A DNA stretch of 64,000 nucleotides from Citromicrobium sp. UBA3494 (GCA_002377695.1 DFQH01000008.1:154710-218709); one strand, 5' to 3'; positions 52,769 to 62,918 are shown, numbered from the stretch's first letter. Made by a program: numbers and translations. Notes: generated by a model not told the origin, from the sequence alone.

Positions 52769-53341
52769 ATGACTGCGGATGAAGTACTCGCGCCGACCTA
52801 TGTCCAGATGCTGGGCGCGCTGTCGCAATGGCTCGACAAGGCCGCGCAACAGCTGGGCGAGACCGAAGCCGATGCGCTGCTTGCCGCGCGGCTCGCACCC
52901 GACATGTTCCCGCTCTCCACCCAGATACGCTTTGCGTGCGTGCAGGCGCTGGAAGGGATGCACCGCCTGCGGGACGAGGCCTTTCCGCCCATCGTCGAAG
53001 AATTGCTGGAAGAGGGCCGCGATGCAGGCGACGCGCCGGGATCGATGGCCGATACGCAGGCTCGCCTGGAACAGACCACCGCGATGGTCCGGTCGCTGGC
53101 CGAAGACCTGTCGATCGGCGACCCGGACCGTATGATCGCGCACGAGCTGCCCATGGGCATGATCTTCGATCTGAGCGTTGATCAATACGCACGCGACTGG
53201 GCGCTGGCGCAGTTCTATTTTCATCTGATGACGGCCTACGCGATCCTGCGAAGTGAGGGTATCGCGCTGGGTAAGGCCGATTATGTCGCCCACATGTTCG
53301 GCTATCTTCGCCCCGGCACCATGCCCGCGGGGGCGGAATGA
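52769..53341 (+). CDS. DUF1993 family protein
   Basis: A 190-residue helical protein of the DUF1993 family (PF09351 as I recall it). The N-terminus VLAPTYVQMLGALSQWLDKAAQ and a central ADMFPLSTQIRFACVQALEGM match the four-helix DinB-like pattern. The role is unknown. ATG 52769 is chosen since the region upstream overlaps the radical SAM gene in another frame. The C-terminus carries an additional helix with FHLMTAYAILRSEG. Confidence 0.8.
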   Translation: MTADEVLAPTYVQMLGALSQWLDKAAQQLGETEADALLAARLAPDMFPLSTQIRFACVQALEGMHRLRDEAFPPIVEELLEEGRDAGDAPGSMADTQARLEQTTAMVRSLAEDLSIGDPDRMIAHELPMGMIFDLSVDQYARDWALAQFYFHLMTAYAILRSEGIALGKADYVAHMFGYLRPGTMPAGAE

Positions 53342-53464
53342 TCTGACCAGGTGGATGCGGCGCGCGGGGGCGGCTGGTGCAATTCAACCCCGTTGCGAGC
53401 GGCAATCCGTGCGCTATGATCGTCCACTCACCGTCGGATAGAACACAACAACAGGGGAATTTCG

Positions 53465-53959
53465 ATGAAGGCGATCATCCTGGGGACATTGCTGGCAGTC
53501 TGCGCGAGCACGGCGGCGGATGCGCAAAGCTTCAATGCGTCTACCCGGATCGACACCTTCACCACCAGCGCCCTGAAGGCCACGCTGGCCGAACTTGGCG
53601 CCACGACCGAGGATCGCGACGGAGTTCAGAACATGACCGTCCGTTTCTCCAACGGTCTGGTGGCGGATGCCTTGCTGATGGCCTGTGAAGATCAGGCTAC
53701 CTCGACCAACTGCCTCGGCACCTCGATCCTGGCCTCCTTCGCCACCCCGGAAGACGCCACGCCGGAACAGGTGCGCGAAGGCATCAACGAATATAATTAT
53801 CGTCAGAACTTCGGCCGCGCCTATGTCAGCCCGAACGGAACGATACAGGTGCGGCTGTACGTCATCGCGGATGGCGGGATCACGATGGAAAACTACCGGC
53901 AGATGATCGGCCTCTTCGCGCGCTCTGCCGCGAAACTTCCGGGGTACATCGCGGGTTAG
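53465..53959 (+). CDS. Secreted YbjN-domain protein
   Basis: A 164-residue secreted protein. The signal peptide (AIILGTLLAVCASTAADA) is cut near QSFNA. The body has a mixed alpha/beta pattern with VSPNGTIQVRLYVIADGGITMENYRQMI typical of YbjN sensory-transduction-like domains (PF10722 as I recall it). The single Cys pair (LMACEDQ, TNCLG) could form a disulfide in the periplasm. The function of secreted YbjN proteins is not known. AGGGGAA precedes the ATG. A Rho-independent terminator follows about 115 bases later. Confidence 0.72.
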   Translation: MKAIILGTLLAVCASTAADAQSFNASTRIDTFTTSALKATLAELGATTEDRDGVQNMTVRFSNGLVADALLMACEDQATSTNCLGTSILASFATPEDATPEQVREGINEYNYRQNFGRAYVSPNGTIQVRLYVIADGGITMENYRQMIGLFARSAAKLPGYIAG

Positions 53960-54055
53960 CCCGCCCTCACGCCGCCGGGCCTGCGGCCTGCAGGACGGCG
54001 CGGATGCGCTGTCCTACAGCGCTTTGTGTGGCTAAGGGGTCGGGGTCTTTGACAC

Positions 54056-54087
54056 CGTCCGCCCGGAAGATCGTCCGCCCGGAAGAT
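54056..54087. repeat. Tandem duplication of a 16-base unit
   Basis: CGTCCGCCCGGAAGAT occurs twice without a gap (54056-54071 and 54072-54087). The second copy supplies the left arm of the terminator stem that follows. Confidence 0.75.
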
Positions 54088-54113
54088 CGCATTGTTCGGA
54101 AGGGCGGTTTTTT
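54075..54113 (+). terminator. Rho-independent terminator after the YbjN-like gene
   Basis: CCGCCC (54075-54080) pairs with GGGCGG (54102-54107), and six T bases follow (54108-54113) in the plus direction. The loop of about 21 bases contains further partial pairing (GGAA/TTCGG). It fits transcripts arriving from 53465-53959, although the distance is more than 100 bases. Confidence 0.6.
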
Positions 54114-54121
54114 GCCTCCTG

Positions 54122-54144
54122 GACACTGTGTCAGGTGTGTCAGG
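54122..54144. repeat. 23-base dispersed repeat, copy 2
   Basis: Identical to the copy at 17785-17807. It begins with GACACTGTGTC and lies a few bases after the T-run of the terminator, in the space between the YbjN-like and DUF1330 genes. The context differs from copy 1, which is in a divergent space, so it is a mobile or dispersed element and not a shared operator of one regulon type. Confidence 0.7.
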
Positions 54145-54162
54145 CGGGCGCCGCAATCGCGC

Positions 54163-54594
54163 TCAGCCGAAGGTGCTGCCCCCTTCGCCGGGCGCGAACC
54201 GAACCAGCCTGCTGTCCACCAATGCCGCAGTGCGGTTGACCACGGCCCGCTGGTAATCAGGGTCCTTGATCATCTCGAAGAAGGCGCCTGCATTGGGGTA
54301 CTGCGCCACGAATCCATCGTGCCACACGCGGTCCGCGGGGCCTGTCACCATGGTCTCGAACGTCCCCCGCCAAACGATACTGCCACCGACGCGGGCAAAG
54401 ATCGGCCCGCTGGTGCGCCCGTACTCCTCGTAGGCACGGCGCCCGCTCCAGCCCTTGCCCGCATGCTCATGCCCTGCGGGGTAGTCCGCTTCGTCGCGGT
54501 AGAGCAGCAGGTTGAGCATGTGGATCGGCCTGTCGCGCGGCAGGGCCTTGAACGCCTCGAAGGTCTCGCGGCTGGGGTCGATATAGATGGTCAA
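54163..54594 (-). CDS. DUF1330 family protein
   Basis: A 143-residue protein of the dimeric alpha-beta barrel type. The core reads PIHMLNLLLYRDEADYP and YEEYGRTSGPIFARVGGSIVW. The later YPNAGAFFEMIKDPDYQ is the family signature in stress- and quinone-related DUF1330 proteins. No function is assigned. The start is TTG 54594 (LTIYIDPSRETF), five bases after the stop of the small membrane gene, with GGGAG seven bases upstream. Longer frames upstream are shadows. It is convergent with the YbjN-like gene. Confidence 0.72.
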   Translation of the reverse strand: MTIYIDPSRETFEAFKALPRDRPIHMLNLLLYRDEADYPAGHEHAGKGWSGRRAYEEYGRTSGPIFARVGGSIVWRGTFETMVTGPADRVWHDGFVAQYPNAGAFFEMIKDPDYQRAVVNRTAALVDSRLVRFAPGEGGSTFG

Positions 54595-54598
54595 AGGA

Positions 54599-54805
54599 TC
54601 ACTCCCTGGGTGACAGGATACGCCCGCTGATCGCCCATGCGGGGCGCGCGACCACCAGCATGCAGCCGAGGCCCAGCACGGCCAGCACGGTCGACGACAG
54701 GAAGTCCGCACCGCGAAGCGTGGTGAGCAGCAGAGTCATGACGAGGAACAGGCCCATGGCAAGGCCGAGGCCGACCATTATGGCAAGGATCGCGCGCGGA
54801 CTCAC
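54599..54805 (-). CDS. Small two-span membrane protein
   Basis: A 68-residue protein of unknown function with two hydrophobic segments (ILAIMVGLGLAMGLFLVMTLLL and LSSTVLAVLGLGCMLVVA). GTG start with AGGA nine bases upstream. It lies three bases after the acyl-CoA ligase stop and five bases before the DUF1330 start, so the three genes are probably one transcript. I recognise no family. Confidence 0.55.
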   Translation of the reverse strand: MSPRAILAIMVGLGLAMGLFLVMTLLLTTLRGADFLSSTVLAVLGLGCMLVVARPAWAISGRILSPRE

Positions 54806-54808
54806 CCG

Positions 54809-56554
54809 TCAGTCCTTCCCGAACATGCGGCCGAAGATGCCGCGCTTCGCAGTGTCAGCGGCTTGCGCTTCGCCGTTGCCTACCTCGGTCGCAGGTGCGG
54901 GTGTGGCGGAGGCCATGGCAGGCTCTGCTTCGGGGGATTGCATATCCCTGGCTTCGGGCAGCTGGTAATCGGCAAACCGGTCACGCAGGTCCTTCTTGCT
55001 GATCTTGCCGGTTGCGGTGTGGGGAATGTCGTCCACGAATTCCACCGCATCGGGCAGCCACCACTTCGCCACGTGATCCTTGAGGTAATCGATCACCTCT
55101 TCCCCGGTGACCTCCTGCCCTTCCTTCCGGATGCAGAACAGCACCGGGCGTTCGTCCCACTTGGGATGATACATGCCGATCGCGGCGGCTTCCGCGATTG
55201 CCGGATGGCCCGCAGCCGCGTTCTCCAGCTCGACCGAGCTGATCCACTCGCCGCCCGACTTGATGACGTCCTTGGTGCGATCGGTGATCTGCATCGTGCC
55301 GTCGGGGTGCAGGATGGCGACATCGCCGGTGTCGAACCAGCCGTCCGGCGTCAGCGCGTCCTCCTCCGCCTTGAAATAGCGGCGGATGACCCACGGCCCG
55401 CGGATCTGCAGCGCGCCGGAAGTCTCCCCGTCACGGGGCAGCACCTTGGAAGGATCGTCGAGATCGACCGTGCGCAGCTCCACGCCGAAGATCGGGCGGC
55501 CCTGCATCGCAGCCTTGTCCACGCGCTGCTCGAGCGAGAGCTGGTCCCAGTCCCAGGTCGGCCCCCCCAGCGTGCCGATGGGGGAGGTCTCCGTCATGCC
55601 CCAGGCGTGCTGGACGCGAATCCCTGCTTCCATCAGGCGCTTGATCATGAACCTGGGCGCGGCCGATCCGCCGATGGTCGCGGCGCGCAGTTTCGGCAGC
55701 GGCTTGTCGTTGGCATCGCAATACTGGAACGTGGCGAGCCATACGGTCGGCACCCCCGCACTGTCGGTCACGCCTTCGCGCTCCATCAGATCGTACAGCA
55801 CGGCGGGTTCGTTGACGGCGGAGAACACGAACTTGATCCCTGCCATGCCGCCTGCAAACGGCAGCCCCCAGCTCGCCGCGTGGAACATGGGCACGACCGG
55901 CAGCATGACCGAAGAGGCATCGAAGTTGAACGCCGGCGGCTGGATCGCGGCGAGCGCGTGGAGCACGGTGGAGCGATGCTCGTACAGCACGCCCTTGGGA
56001 TTGCCCGTGGTCCCGCTGGTGTAGCACAGCATGCACGGATCGCGCTCTTCGACGCTGGCCCATTCGTACCGGCCGTCCTGCGCGCCGATCCAGTCTTCGA
56101 AGCCCTGCACCTCGGAGCCTTCGGGCGGATCGTAGCAGATGTAGTGTTCGATGCTGGTCCACCTGTCGCGCATCTTGTCGACGATCGGCTGGAACGCCGC
56201 ATCGTACAGCAGCACACGGTCTTCAGCGTGATTGGCGATGTATTCCAGCTGGTCCTCGAACAGGCGCGGGTTGATCGTGTGCAGAACCCCGCCCATCCCC
56301 GCGACGCCGTACCAGCTGACCAGGTGGCGCGAGTGGTTCATCGCAAGGCTGGCGACCCGGTCGCCTTTCCGAATGCCGAGCGCTTCGAGCGCCTGCGCCA
56401 TCTTCAGCGCATCGCGCCTGATCCCAGCCCAGTCGGTGCGCGTCTCGCTGCCATCCGCCCAGTGGGTCACGATCTCGCGGGTCGGCGTTTCGCGCGCCGC
56501 ATGGTCTATAACGTGGGTGACCAGCAGGTCCCAGTCTTGCATCGCTCCGAGCAT
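54809..56554 (-). CDS. Long-chain fatty-acid-CoA ligase-like AMP-forming enzyme
   Basis: ANL-superfamily enzyme of 581 residues. P-loop [18 protein letters not shown], then [29 protein letters not shown] and the C-terminal lysine in [13 protein letters not shown]. It is most like medium/long-chain fatty acid-CoA ligases (AlkK type). The last 45 residues are a non-catalytic extension rich in Ala/Pro/Glu that ends [10 protein letters not shown], not typical of the family. Start ATG 56554 or ATG 56542. It is the first gene of a three-gene minus-strand unit. Confidence 0.88.
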   Translation of the reverse strand: MLGAMQDWDLLVTHVIDHAARETPTREIVTHWADGSETRTDWAGIRRDALKMAQALEALGIRKGDRVASLAMNHSRHLVSWYGVAGMGGVLHTINPRLFEDQLEYIANHAEDRVLLYDAAFQPIVDKMRDRWTSIEHYICYDPPEGSEVQGFEDWIGAQDGRYEWASVEERDPCMLCYTSGTTGNPKGVLYEHRSTVLHALAAIQPPAFNFDASSVMLPVVPMFHAASWGLPFAGGMAGIKFVFSAVNEPAVLYDLMEREGVTDSAGVPTVWLATFQYCDANDKPLPKLRAATIGGSAAPRFMIKRLMEAGIRVQHAWGMTETSPIGTLGGPTWDWDQLSLEQRVDKAAMQGRPIFGVELRTVDLDDPSKVLPRDGETSGALQIRGPWVIRRYFKAEEDALTPDGWFDTGDVAILHPDGTMQITDRTKDVIKSGGEWISSVELENAAAGHPAIAEAAAIGMYHPKWDERPVLFCIRKEGQEVTGEEVIDYLKDHVAKWWLPDAVEFVDDIPHTATGKISKKDLRDRFADYQLPEARDMQSPEAEPAMASATPAPATEVGNGEAQAADTAKRGIFGRMFGKD

Positions 56555-56631
56555 CGATCTCTCCAGTCAGGTTCTGTTTTGCCGGGGAGAATGCGCAGAT
56601 CGCCCCGCATCCGCAAGACTTGGTGCGAAAT

Positions 56632-59600
56632 TCAGGCGGCGCGGTGCAGCTGCGGACCGGTCTTGGGCACAAGGGCAATGTTGCCGATCCCCTCGATCCC
56701 CTCCAGCGCATCGGCAAGCGTCCCATCGACCTTGTAATCGTGGCCAAGCCGAAGCACCGGTTGTTGGGGGCCAGGCAGCATGAGACGGACCTGCACCTCT
56801 CCGTAACCGGGCGGCCCGGGCTGCAGCGCCAGGGCGATTTCACCCAGCGCAGCTTCGCTCTCGACGTCGAGCGTCAGGAGCATGCGTTGGCCGCCGGAAA
56901 CCTGCGTCAGGGGCCGCGCAGAGCGCACCGTCACGCGCGGCGGCTCGTCCGGCGACGGGGAGTCCAGCTCCACGGTCAGCAGAACGCAGGTGCTCTCCTC
57001 GGCCCATTTGGTGAACTCCGGCACCAGCGATTCCTCGAAACAGGCGGCACTGAACTGCCCCGATGTGTCCGAGAAATCGGCGCGCACGAAATCCTTGCCG
57101 CGCTTGGTCCGGCCCCGCTTGGCGCCTTCCACCATCGCGGCGAGCACGGCGCCGCTGCGCCCGTCGCCCCTCGGTCCGCCGCCTTCCATCAGCGAAGCAT
57201 AGGTGCGCGCGCCGTTGGCGCTGGCGACATCGCGGAAGCCCTCTATCGGGTGGGCGGAGAAGTAGAAGCCGAATGTCTCGCGCTCCCTGGCCATACGGTC
57301 GGCGCGCGGCCAGTCCTCCGCCTCCTTCAGGCGCATCCGCTCGCCCGGCGTGTCGTCACCGCCGAACAGGCCTTCCTGCCCGCTGGCGCGTTCGCGGATT
57401 GCGGCATCGGCCACCGCGAGCAGCAGGTCGCTGTTCTCGGCGAGCTTGCCGCGATTGGGCTCGAGCCGGTCGAACGCGCCCGCCGCGATCAGCGCTTCGA
57501 GCTGACGCGAATTCATCGCCCCCTTGGGCAGACGACCGAAGAAATCGTCCAGGCTTTCGAACCAGCCATGCGCCTCGCGTTCGGCGACCACCGCCTCCAT
57601 CGCCTTCTCGCCCACATTGCGCAGGCCGGCGAGGCCGTAGCGCACGGCATAGCCTTCATCCGTCCGCTCGACCGTGAACTCGGCTTCGGAGCGGTTGAGA
57701 TCGGGCGGTGCTACCTCGATCTCGTTGCGGCGCGCATCGTCCACGAACAGCGCCAGCTTTTCCGACTGGTCCATGTCGAAGCACATGGCGGCGGCGTAGA
57801 ATTCTTCCGGATAATGCGCCTTCAGCCATGCGGTCTGGTAGGCGAGCAGAGCGTAGGCGGCAGCGTGCGACTTGTTGAAGCCGTAGCCTGCGAACTTGTC
57901 GATCAAGTCGAACAGCTCGTTCGCCTGCTGCGCCTCGATCCCGGAGACCTCCTTGCAGCCTTCGACGAAGCGGCCACGCTGCTTGTCCATCTCCGCCTGG
58001 ACCTTCTTGCCCATTGCGCGGCGCAAAAGGTCCGCATCGCCAAGCGAATATCCGGCAAGGATCTGCGCGGCCTGCATCACCTGTTCCTGATAGACGAAAA
58101 TCCCGTAGGTTTCCTTCAGGATGCCTTCCAGCTTGGGATGCGGGTACTCGATCGGTTCGATGCCCGCCTTGCGCTTCCCGAACAGCGGAATGTTGTCCAT
58201 CGGGCCCGGGCGATAGAGCGAGACGAGCGCGATGATGTCCTCGAACTTGGTCGGCTTCACCGCGGTGAGCGTACGACGCATGCCTTCCGATTCCAGCTGG
58301 AACACACCGACTGTATTGCCGCTCTGCATCAGATCGTAGACCGCCGTATCGTCCCAGCTGATCGCGCCCAGATCGCAGACGATCCCGCGCTTCTCCAGCA
58401 GGTCGACCGCCTTCTGCAGCACGGACAAGGTCTTCAGGCCGAGGAAGTCGAACTTCACCAGCCCCGCCCCTTCCACGACCTTCATGTCGAACTGCGTCAC
58501 CGGCATGTCCGACCGCGGGTCGCGGTAGAGCGGCACCAGTTCCGCCAGCGGACGGTCGCCGATCACCACCCCGGCAGCGTGGGTGGAGGAATTGCGCGGC
58601 AGCCCTTCGAGCTGCATCGCCAGATCGACCAGCGTGCGCACTTCGTTGTCGTTGTCGTACTCGCCCTTGAATTCTGCCGCTCCGTTGAGCGCGCGCGGGA
58701 GGCTCCACGGGTCGGTCGGGTGGTTGGGCACCATCTTGCACAGCCGGTCGACGCGGTTGTAGCCCATGTCGAGAATGCGCCCGCAATCGCGCAGAACCGC
58801 GCGCGCCTTCATTTTGCCGAAGGTGATGATCTGGGCGACCTTGTCCTTCCCGTACTTCTCCTGAACGTAGCGGATCACTTCGCCACGCCGCGTTTCGCAG
58901 AAGTCGATATCGAAGTCGGGCATGGAGACGCGTTCGGGGTTCAGGAAGCGTTCGAACAGCAGCCCCAGCCGGATCGGGTCGAGATCGGTGATCGTCAGCG
59001 CCCAGGCCACAAGGCTGCCCGCGCCCGAACCACGGCCCGGACCCACCGGGATGTTCTGCGCCTTGGCCCATTTGATGAAGTCGGCAACGATCAGGAAGTA
59101 ACCGGGAAAGCCCATGTTGGTGATGATGCCGACTTCCTTGTCGAGCCGGTCCCGGTACTCGAGAATTTCGTCCCAGTATCCGCCACTCTTCAGCGCTTCG
59201 AATGGCTTTTGCGAAGCCCGCAATTCCTCCGCCGAGGCAAAGGACATCGCATCGACGAGATCTTCCCGGACCTCTTCGGGATAGAGCGGTATCAGGCGGT
59301 CGAGCAGGCCCTTGCGCGCGTCGTCCGCCAGCATGCGCACCTCGCCTTCGATGTCTCCGGCAAGGCTCGGCAGGATCGGATCGCGGTAGGGCGGCGCAAA
59401 GGCGCAGCGGCGCGCAATGGTCAGCGTGTTTGCAAGGGCCTCGGGCAGGTCCGCGAACAGCTCTTCCATCATCGGAGCCGACTTGACGAAGGCAGCCTTT
59501 TCGCTGTGTGGGCGGTCTTCCTCCCACAGCTTGCGGCTGTTCGCGATGCACAGCATCGCATCATGCGCCTTGTAGAAATGCGGTTCGGCGAAATTGGCGG

Positions 59601-60198
59601 GGTTGGTCGCTACCAGCGGCAGATCGCGCGCATAGGCCAGATCGAGCAGCGCTTCTTCCGCCGCCGCTTCGGTCGGCTCACCACGCCGCGCCAGTTCGAT
59701 GTAGAGGCGATCCGGGAACAGCGCTTCCAGCCGGTCCAGATAGCGTTCCGCGTGGCTGTTCTGCTCCTCGGCCAGCAGCCGCGTTACCGCGCCCTCACTG
59801 GCCCCGGTGAGTGCGATCAGGCCCTCGGTGCGACCTTCCAGAGAATCGAGCGCAACATGCGGGATCAGTTCCAGCGGGCGGTCGAGATGCGCGGCGCTGA
59901 CCAGCTTGCACAGGTTCAGCCAGCCGGCATCGTCCTGGACGAACAGCGGCAGATGGTCGATCTCGTCGCTATCCGGCCGCGCGACGCCCAGCAGCGCGCC
60001 GACGATCGGCTGCACGCCGTTCTCGATGCAGGCATTGGCGAAGGGAACGCTGCCATACAGCCCGTTGCGGTCGCACATGGCGATGGCTGGAAAGCCTCGC
60101 TCGGTCGCCAGCTTGGCGATGGCTTTGGGCTCGATCGCGCCTTCCAGCATCGAGTAGGCGGAAAGCACGCGCAGCGGAACGAAGGGGGCAAAGGCCAT
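56632..60198 (-). CDS. dnaE: DNA polymerase III alpha subunit
   Basis: Replicative DNA polymerase of 1188 residues. Catalytic aspartates are Asp428 and Asp430 (MPDFDIDFCE) and Asp584 (VKFDFLGL). An N-terminal PHP domain, a Pol C palm, a helix-hairpin-helix region and an OB-fold (RTKRGKDFVRADFSD) follow. The PHP metal-ligand histidines are replaced (VLSAYSM for VHSDYS, MCDRNG for TDHGN), so the PHP domain is probably inactive in proofreading. Position and length match DnaE1; no other polymerase genes are nearby. Confidence 0.96.
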   Translation of the reverse strand: MAFAPFVPLRVLSAYSMLEGAIEPKAIAKLATERGFPAIAMCDRNGLYGSVPFANACIENGVQPIVGALLGVARPDSDEIDHLPLFVQDDAGWLNLCKLVSAAHLDRPLELIPHVALDSLEGRTEGLIALTGASEGAVTRLLAEEQNSHAERYLDRLEALFPDRLYIELARRGEPTEAAAEEALLDLAYARDLPLVATNPANFAEPHFYKAHDAMLCIANSRKLWEEDRPHSEKAAFVKSAPMMEELFADLPEALANTLTIARRCAFAPPYRDPILPSLAGDIEGEVRMLADDARKGLLDRLIPLYPEEVREDLVDAMSFASAEELRASQKPFEALKSGGYWDEILEYRDRLDKEVGIITNMGFPGYFLIVADFIKWAKAQNIPVGPGRGSGAGSLVAWALTITDLDPIRLGLLFERFLNPERVSMPDFDIDFCETRRGEVIRYVQEKYGKDKVAQIITFGKMKARAVLRDCGRILDMGYNRVDRLCKMVPNHPTDPWSLPRALNGAAEFKGEYDNDNEVRTLVDLAMQLEGLPRNSSTHAAGVVIGDRPLAELVPLYRDPRSDMPVTQFDMKVVEGAGLVKFDFLGLKTLSVLQKAVDLLEKRGIVCDLGAISWDDTAVYDLMQSGNTVGVFQLESEGMRRTLTAVKPTKFEDIIALVSLYRPGPMDNIPLFGKRKAGIEPIEYPHPKLEGILKETYGIFVYQEQVMQAAQILAGYSLGDADLLRRAMGKKVQAEMDKQRGRFVEGCKEVSGIEAQQANELFDLIDKFAGYGFNKSHAAAYALLAYQTAWLKAHYPEEFYAAAMCFDMDQSEKLALFVDDARRNEIEVAPPDLNRSEAEFTVERTDEGYAVRYGLAGLRNVGEKAMEAVVAEREAHGWFESLDDFFGRLPKGAMNSRQLEALIAAGAFDRLEPNRGKLAENSDLLLAVADAAIRERASGQEGLFGGDDTPGERMRLKEAEDWPRADRMARERETFGFYFSAHPIEGFRDVASANGARTYASLMEGGGPRGDGRSGAVLAAMVEGAKRGRTKRGKDFVRADFSDTSGQFSAACFEESLVPEFTKWAEESTCVLLTVELDSPSPDEPPRVTVRSARPLTQVSGGQRMLLTLDVESEAALGEIALALQPGPPGYGEVQVRLMLPGPQQPVLRLGHDYKVDGTLADALEGIEGIGNIALVPKTGPQLHRAA

Positions 60199-60273
60199 GA
60201 TGCCAAGCTAGCGCTCGCACGGACGGCTTCAAGCGAGCCCGGCAAAGCTTGCGGGGAAAAGCGGTGGACTGTT

Positions 60274-60624
60274 TCAGCTGGCCGGAGGATCGCCCTCTTC
60301 ACCGCGGGCAGCCGCGATCTTTCTGCGCGTGTCGCGCACTTGAGACCACGCCCCATAAGCAATCAGCACGGCGAGAAATATCCACACCCATGCCGGAATA
60401 TCCTGTCCGAATATGGCCAGATACAGATAGGCCGAAACGAAGAAGAACCCCGCCAGCATGGTGGGCAGCACGGTAGACCGCCCCTCCCTCGCGCGCTTCA
60501 CCAGCCACGCGATAGAGGCGAGAAAGAAGGGAATCGCGCCGACGTAGATCCCTGCAAAGATGTAGGGATTGACGTTATACTGCGCGCCCAGCGCGAGGAT
60601 CCACTCGTTTACCGATTCCAGCAT
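60274..60624 (-). CDS. Small inner-membrane protein of unknown function
   Basis: A 116-residue protein with three hydrophobic segments (about residues 20-40, 53-72 and 77-93), ending in a basic, charged tail KRKIAAARGEEGD-like. I recognise no family. The upstream flank is near the purine/Lol block, and the next gene downstream is dnaE on the same strand after about 75 bases. Confidence 0.55.
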   Translation of the reverse strand: MLESVNEWILALGAQYNVNPYIFAGIYVGAIPFFLASIAWLVKRAREGRSTVLPTMLAGFFFVSAYLYLAIFGQDIPAWVWIFLAVLIAYGAWSQVRDTRRKIAAARGEEGDPPAS

Positions 60625-60658
60625 CGCAGGCTATGCTCGGCCGATCCGGGACACGGCC

Positions 60659-60931
60659 TCAGCCCGGATAATCCGGACGTGCGGCAATCGCTTCCACTTC
60701 GTGCACGGTGAACATCCGGTCGCCAAGCTTCTGGATAACGTGGCCACGCCGTTCGTCGGGCGTCATCGCCATCATCAGGCGCACCATTTCGAGGAAGCTG
60801 CCTTCGTGAAGGCCCTTGGCGCCGTCGAACAGGCCCTGCCCGTCGTCCTTCGCATGGATCTCTGCCCGGTCGTCCCAGGCAAAGCCGCCATCGGCCGGTT
60901 CTCCGCCATAGGTCGTGGGATGATCGCTCAT
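60659..60931 (-). CDS. Small conserved-looking soluble protein of unknown function
   Basis: A 90-residue acidic protein with MSDHPTTYGGEPADGGFAWD at the N-terminus and a helical stretch FLEMVRLMMAMTPDERRGHVI. No catalytic motif is visible. It is 66 bases downstream of lolD on the same strand and may be cotranscribed with it. The good codon use and overlap-free spacing support a real gene; I cannot name a family. Confidence 0.5.
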   Translation of the reverse strand: MSDHPTTYGGEPADGGFAWDDRAEIHAKDDGQGLFDGAKGLHEGSFLEMVRLMMAMTPDERRGHVIQKLGDRMFTVHEVEAIAARPDYPG

Positions 60932-60997
60932 GTCGTTGGCTCCTCTATTTCTGTCATCAACGCGGGAAACCGGTACCGGGTCCGCAGGGGGGAAATG

Positions 60998-61684
60998 CTA
61001 TTCCAGCAGGCCTTCGTGCAGGCGCACGACGCGGTCCATCTTGGCCGCCAGCCGTTCGTTATGGGTTGCGACGAGCGCCGCGCTGCCCTGTCCGCGCACC
61101 AGATCGAGAAACTGCGCCAGCACCTTTTCCGAAGTCGCCTCGTCCAGATTGCCGGTGGGCTCGTCCGCGAGCACCAGCTTGGGGCTGTTGGCGAGCGCGC
61201 GGGCCACCGCCACGCGCTGCTGTTCGCCACCCGAAAGCTGGCTCGGCCTGTGTTCGAGCCGGTGTTCGAGACCCAGGGCGCTGAGCAGGTCTTTCGCGCG
61301 CGTTTCAGCCTGATCGCGCGGCGTTCCCCCGACCAGCTGCGGAAGGATCACGTTCTCCGTCGCGTTGAAGTCGGGCAGCAGGTGATGGAACTGATAGACG
61401 AAACCCAGATGCTCGCGCCGCAGGGCGGTGCGCTGCTGACTGTCCGATTTCTCCGCCGCCTGCCCAGCGATCACGATGGTCCCGCCAAAACCGCCTTCCA
61501 GCAGGCCGACCGCCTGCAGCATGGTCGATTTGCCCGATCCCGAGGGGCCAAGCAGCGCAACAATCTCGCCCGGCATTACCTTCAGGTCGACACCGCGCAG
61601 CACATCGATCTTCACCCCGCCCTGTTCGAAGCTGCGGGTGACGCCGCGCAGTTCGACCACCGGTTTCACATCACCACTACTCAT
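60998..61684 (-). CDS. lolD: Lipoprotein-releasing ABC transporter ATPase
   Basis: ABC ATPase of 228 residues that powers lipoprotein release from the inner membrane. Walker [13 protein letters not shown]-loop [13 protein letters not shown] (FQxHxLLPxFxAxEN is the LolD hallmark), signature [15 protein letters not shown], and Walker [13 protein letters not shown]. It overlaps the permease stop by eight bases on the minus strand, so the two are translated together. Confidence 0.95.
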   Translation of the reverse strand: MSSGDVKPVVELRGVTRSFEQGGVKIDVLRGVDLKVMPGEIVALLGPSGSGKSTMLQAVGLLEGGFGGTIVIAGQAAEKSDSQQRTALRREHLGFVYQFHHLLPDFNATENVILPQLVGGTPRDQAETRAKDLLSALGLEHRLEHRPSQLSGGEQQRVAVARALANSPKLVLADEPTGNLDEATSEKVLAQFLDLVRGQGSAALVATHNERLAAKMDRVVRLHEGLLE

Positions 61685-62918
61685 AACGCAGCACCTGCAC
61701 GGGATCGGTGTTCGCCGCCTTGAAGGCCGGGTAGAGGGTGGCGAGGAAGCTGAGCACCAGCGCCAGCGCGACGATGCCGAAGACTTCCCACGGGTCGGTT
61801 TTCGCGGGCAGCGTGGTGAGGAAACGGATCGAAGGGTCCCACAGCTGCTGCCCCGTCACGATCTCGATGCCGCGCACGATCGGCTGACGGAAGGCCAGAA
61901 CCAGCCCGCCCAGCGCGAGCCCGGCCGCCGTGCCGACCGCGCCGACGGTGAAGCCCGTCGTCACGAAGATTTTCAGGATCGACTGTCGGCCAGCGCCCAT
62001 CGTGCGCATGATCGCAATGTCTCGTGTCTTTGCGCGCACCAGCATCACAAGGCTCGACAGAATATTGAAAGCCGCGACCAGAACCATGAAACTCAAGGCA
62101 AAGAACATCGCAACACGCTCCACCTGCAAGGCTTCGAAGATGGAGCTGTTGATCTGCTGCCAGTTGCGCACGATCGCGGTACCGGCAAGGCTTCGCTCGA
62201 TCGGGGCCATGATCTCCTCCACCCGGTCCGCGTCCTCGGTCGTCACCTCGATCATGCCGATGGTATCGCCGGTCAGAAGCAGGGTTTGTGCCTGCGGGAT
62301 CGGCATGACGATGAAGGCGCCATCGTAATCGTACAGGCCGACCTCGAAGATCGCCCCCACCTCGTAGCCCACCTGTCGCGGCACGGTGCCGAACGGGGTC
62401 GACCGCCCCGCGGGATTGATGACGGTGATGACGCTGCCGACCTGCGCGCCGATGTTTTCTGCCAGGCGTGCCCCGATGGCGACCTGTTCCGCACCGGGCT
62501 GAAGTCGGCTCATGTCGCCCGCCACGGTCTTGTCCGCCAGCTCGGCAATATCCTCAGGCGTGTTGCCGCGCACCAGCACCGCTTCCACGCGGCCGTTGAA
62601 CGTGACCAGCAGCGGCTGTTCGATCAGCGGGGAGGCTTTCTCCACCCCTTCGGTTTCGCGGATTTCCTTGAGCACGCTCTCCCAATTGTCGAGCCTGCCG
62701 CCATAGGCCTGCACGATGGCGTGGCCGTTGAGCCCGACGATCTTGTCGAGAAGTTCGGCGCGAAAGCCGTTCATCACGCTCATCACGATCACCAGCATGG
62801 CGACCGAGAGCATGACGACGCCAATGGAAATTCCGGCGACCAGCTTGATGAATCCCTCGCCCTTGCCGGGCCAGAGATACCGCTTTGCTATGGTCCGTTC
62901 GAAGGGGCTGAGAAACAA
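61677..62918 (-). CDS. lolC: Lipoprotein-releasing ABC transporter permease (LolC/LolE type)
   Basis: MacB/FtsX-type permease of 413 residues. The N-terminus [13 protein letters not shown] and the first span [30 protein letters not shown] are LolC/E-specific, and three C-terminal spans follow a large periplasmic domain. The start codon is TTG 62918. Only one permease gene is seen, as in the LolF-like arrangement in some Proteobacteria, so a homodimer LolF2D2 complex is possible. A second permease could be elsewhere. It is divergent from purF. Confidence 0.92.
   Translation of the reverse strand: MFLSPFERTIAKRYLWPGKGEGFIKLVAGISIGVVMLSVAMLVIVMSVMNGFRAELLDKIVGLNGHAIVQAYGGRLDNWESVLKEIRETEGVEKASPLIEQPLLVTFNGRVEAVLVRGNTPEDIAELADKTVAGDMSRLQPGAEQVAIGARLAENIGAQVGSVITVINPAGRSTPFGTVPRQVGYEVGAIFEVGLYDYDGAFIVMPIPQAQTLLLTGDTIGMIEVTTEDADRVEEIMAPIERSLAGTAIVRNWQQINSSIFEALQVERVAMFFALSFMVLVAAFNILSSLVMLVRAKTRDIAIMRTMGAGRQSILKIFVTTGFTVGAVGTAAGLALGGLVLAFRQPIVRGIEIVTGQQLWDPSIRFLTTLPAKTDPWEVFGIVALALVLSFLATLYPAFKAANTDPVQVLRYE

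Noticed and set aside
56620..60711. A 1363-codon plus-strand frame opposite dnaE
   Set aside because: Complete shadow of dnaE codons in the opposite strand, with no recognisable motif.
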